Assembly: GCA_003158415.1 (NCBI GenBank)
Contig: PMJA01000299.1
Location: 1-7,160 of the forward strand
Length of the DNA stretch: 7,160 nucleotides
Origin: Methylobacter sp.
GTDB taxonomy: Bacteria > Pseudomonadota > Gammaproteobacteria > Methylococcales > Methylomonadaceae
Direction: 5' to 3'
Shown here: piece after piece, positions 5,939-7,160 of the stretch
How positions within the stretch are numbered: position 1 is the first letter of the stretch
How the letters are laid out: each line of letters begins with the position of its first letter
The notes under the pieces: generated by a model
Told to the model about the DNA's origin: nothing
Databases searched by the model: none
What the model saw: the letters and a program-made list of their open reading frames with translations, nothing else
Position numbers and translations under genes: made by a program

Positions 5939-7160
5939 ATGAAAATCCGTACTCTCTTCGCCTGTTCATTGTTATTGCTCGCTGTCGTCGGTAATGCTTA
6001 TGCCGACACTTACAAGTTGCCGGAAATTAAAGGCGACAGGGTTGTTGCCTCGTCCGCCGGAGAGACGGTGACGATAACTGTTGACAAGGATCAAACGTTG
6101 CTGGATGTAGCCAGACGCTTTAATCTGGGGCAAACAGAAATAGTGACTTTGAATCCCACCCTTGATCGCTGGCTGATAAAAAAAGGCACTGTGGTGCGTT
6201 TACCCAACAGGCGTATTTTACCGGACTCGCCTCATGAAGGCATTACCTTAAACGTTGCCGAATATCGCATGTATTATTACCCAGCGGATCAGCCCGGCAC
6301 GGTAAGGTCTTATGCGCATGGCGTAGGCAGGCAAGATTGGAAAACGCCGTTAGGCAGAACCACGGTTGCCAAAAAAGTAAAGGATCCGGCCTGGCATCCG
6401 CCCGAATCCATCAGGCGCGAACATGCCGCAAACGGCGACCCCTTGCCTGCCATCGTGCCGCCCGGCCCCAATAACCCATTAGGCGCTTACGCCTTGTATC
6501 TCAATCTTCCCGGCGACTATCGAATACACGGCACCGACGTTGATAAAATTTTCGGTATAGGCATGCAAATAACGCATGGTTGCGTCCGTATGTATCCCGA
6601 AGACATTCAGGCCTTATATAATTCAGTAGCCGTTGGAACGCCGGTTTACATCGTCAAGCAACCCGTCAAGGTCGGTTGGCTGAACAATACGCTTTATATC
6701 GAAGCCCACCCCGATCTGGAAGGCGAGGAAAAAACCCAGGATCAGCGTTATGCCTTGGCTTTGGAGCTTATTCAAAAAGCCAATAATCACGAGATGCCTG
6801 ATTTTGATCAGGTTGCGTTAAATAAGGCGATTAAAGATCTGGATGGAACGCCAGTGCCGCTTTATGAAAGATTGCCACCTCTGGAAGGCGAGGAGCCTGC
6901 GGTTGAGCCTGAGCCTATACCTGAACTGAAACCTGTTGTTAAAATCCAAAAGCCTGTGATTCCAGTCGCTGTCGCTAAAAGTAAAAAGCCGGTGGTAGCT
7001 GCTGTAGAAAAAACTTCAAAATCAGCGGTAGCGGTCGCCGCCAAAAACTCAAAACCGGGATTGGTGAGCGCAAGTAAAGCTAAGCCTCTGCCGGTAGTGT
7101 CGAGTAAAGCCAAGAAATCGGAGCCGGTAACAGCCAGTAAAAGTAATAAGCCAGTACCGG
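5939..7160 (+). CDS. Exported L,D-transpeptidase (LdtB/YbiS type) with long low-complexity tail; 3' end beyond the window
   Basis: Periplasmic enzyme that forms crosslinks or attaches proteins at meso-diaminopimelate in peptidoglycan. The frame stays open to the window end (407 codons seen, no stop). Residues 1-22 are a signal peptide (basic MKIR, hydrophobic LLLLAVV, AYA before D23). Residues ~47-88 form a LysM-like region (TLLDVARRFN...NPTLDRWLIKKGTVVRLPN). The YkuD domain spans ~100-240, with PPGPNNPLGAYALYL (174-188), catalytic H197 in IHGTD and the nucleophile C215 in THGCVR (212-217; Thr in place of the commoner Ser). Family similarity continues to about 308 (AIKDLDGTPVPL), where E. coli LdtB ends. 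Beyond that is an added tail: acidic and proline-rich at 313-330, then lysine-rich with K, P, V, A and S to the edge. The ATG at 5939 gives the signal peptide but has only a weak GAG ribosome site. Whether it crosslinks peptidoglycan or tethers a Braun-type lipoprotein cannot be decided. Confidence 0.9.
   Translation, partial: MKIRTLFACSLLLLAVVGNAYADTYKLPEIKGDRVVASSAGETVTITVDKDQTLLDVARRFNLGQTEIVTLNPTLDRWLIKKGTVVRLPNRRILPDSPHEGITLNVAEYRMYYYPADQPGTVRSYAHGVGRQDWKTPLGRTTVAKKVKDPAWHPPESIRREHAANGDPLPAIVPPGPNNPLGAYALYLNLPGDYRIHGTDVDKIFGIGMQITHGCVRMYPEDIQALYNSVAVGTPVYIVKQPVKVGWLNNTLYIEAHPDLEGEEKTQDQRYALALELIQKANNHEMPDFDQVALNKAIKDLDGTPVPLYERLPPLEGEEPAVEPEPIPELKPVVKIQKPVIPVAVAKSKKPVVAAVEKTSKSAVAVAAKNSKPGLVSASKAKPLPVVSSKAKKSEPVTASKSNKPVP

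Noticed and set aside
6862..7113. Minus-strand open frame of 83 codons
   Set aside because: It is the reverse of the low-complexity transpeptidase tail, giving a Thr/Ala/Gly-rich product with no independent support.

Overview
The window looks like ordinary chromosomal DNA of a gammaproteobacterium. The evidence is protein-level resemblance, recalled from memory, to Escherichia coli ArgA, CpdA and LdtB/YbiS and to Pseudomonas-type ThiD and ThiE. Base composition is moderate. A methanotroph-like (Methylococcales) or similar free-living lineage would fit, but that is a guess and not shown by the sequence.

Layout, left to right. (1) 1-1086, plus strand: the 3' four fifths of argA (N-acetylglutamate synthase), cut by the window edge. 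It is followed after 8 bp by cpdA (1095-1886, cAMP phosphodiesterase), so the two are probably co-transcribed. (2) 2029-2541: an unrecognised small integral membrane protein, after a 142-bp gap with a possible sigma-70 -10 box. (3) 2560-2730: a 171-bp MITE-like palindromic element with about 25-bp terminal inverted repeats. It encloses two oppositely oriented copies of a CCCTCAYCCCARCC-type hairpin repeat and is the most unusual non-coding structure here. (4) 2800-4235: thiD and thiE, two thiamine biosynthesis genes translationally coupled by an ATGA overlap, with no TPP riboswitch seen upstream. (5) 4289-5695, minus strand: a 12-helix APC/CAT-family amino-acid permease, convergent with thiE. 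(6) 5696-5938: a divergent intergenic region with a perfect minus-strand TATAAT and a 7-bp inverted repeat. (7) 5939 to the window end, plus strand: an exported LdtB-type L,D-transpeptidase whose catalytic domain is complete. It carries a long low-complexity tail (first acidic, then lysine/proline/valine/alanine-rich) that runs off the window.

The genes are mostly housekeeping: arginine synthesis, cAMP turnover, thiamine phosphate synthesis, amino-acid uptake and cell-wall crosslinking. ThiD makes HMP pyrophosphate, which ThiE joins to thiazole phosphate, so these two form a real functional pair. I found no defence system, phage module, CRISPR array, tRNA or rRNA. The items most worth a second look are the composite palindrome, the transpeptidase tail and the membrane protein next to cpdA.
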